This document shows positions 63,986-64,000 of a stretch of 64,000 nt of DNA, piece by piece. A program made the position numbers and the translations under genes. The notes under the pieces are model-generated. The model searched no databases. It saw only the letters and a list, made by a program, of their open reading frames with translations, and had not been told where the DNA came from. This DNA is from Marinilabilia rubra. Lineage in GTDB: Bacteria; Bacteroidota; Bacteroidia; Bacteroidales; Marinilabiliaceae. The stretch's first letter is position 1; every line of letters begins with the position of its first letter. The stretch is from positions 277,336 to 341,335 of the forward strand of contig NZ_QEWP01000004.1 in assembly GCF_003121985.1 (NCBI RefSeq), in the 5' to 3' direction.

Positions 63986-64000
63986 ATTTTACACTGTAAA

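Noticed and set aside
1..64000. tRNA or rRNA genes
   Set aside because: I recognised no cloverleaf, CCA end with T-loop, or rRNA core sequence on either strand by eye; a tRNA scan would settle it.

Overview
The window looks like chromosomal DNA of a Bacteroidota (Bacteroidetes) bacterium, probably a free-living marine or sediment member close to the Marinilabiliales; that placement is inference. What I see: many Cys-lipoproteins with short lipoboxes, genes with weak or no Shine-Dalgarno sites, TTTG/TAnnTTTG-like promoters, a Reg_prop/Y_Y_Y sensor kinase, a TonB-dependent receptor paired with a DUF4249 lipoprotein, and palindromic extragenic repeats. I recognised no rRNA, tRNA, CRISPR array, intact IS or prophage.

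Layout. 1-4.2 kb: 3'-truncated M3 dipeptidase, FNT channel, ASCH-like protein, hemolysin III-type membrane protein. 4.2-10.8 kb: AT-rich accessory stretch with an undetermined structured remnant, a GH13 and a GH127-type lipoprotein, a divergent AraC regulator and a higBA cassette bounded by inverted repeats. 11.0-11.5 kb: a striking array of ten 42-bp repeats. 11.6-15.1 kb: a KamA-family radical SAM enzyme, then a YefM/YoeB module between two ~200-bp direct repeats. 15.1-22.9 kb: GH88/GH105 hydrolase, beta-propeller lipoprotein, FAD oxidoreductase, large hybrid-type sensor kinase. 23.7 kb: a 48-residue Cys-rich, metallothionein-like gene with its own terminator. 24.1-29.8 kb: adaptor-RND-TolC efflux operon. 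30.5-36.3 kb: two convergent DMT permeases, TonB receptor + DUF4249, rpiB. 36.5-41.9 kb: galactose operon (Nudix-like regulator, galT, galK, sugar permease, galM), which converts imported galactose to glucose-1-phosphate. 42.5-49.3 kb: duplicated-domain lipoprotein, unknown protein, calcineurin-type phosphoesterase, outer-membrane barrel, voltage-gated K+ channel. 49.9-53.8 kb: HxlR regulator with divergent YhdH/AcuI-type reductase, aminotransferase, Sua5. 54.1-57.4 kb: class II purE overlapping a DUF4914 P-loop protein, with a divergent XRE-cupin regulator. 57.4-63.4 kb: FemAB-like transferase, TrkH, secreted EEP-family protein, RsmF-like methyltransferase, DUF2459 lipoprotein. 63.4-64 kb: non-coding, with palindromes and a terminator.

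Best candidates for something undescribed: the 42-bp array (11042-11475), the DUF4914/class II PurE/XRE-cupin locus (54065-57428), the mini Cys-rich protein (23688-23834), and the repeat pairs bracketing small gene modules. All functional calls come from reading motifs; no database search was run.
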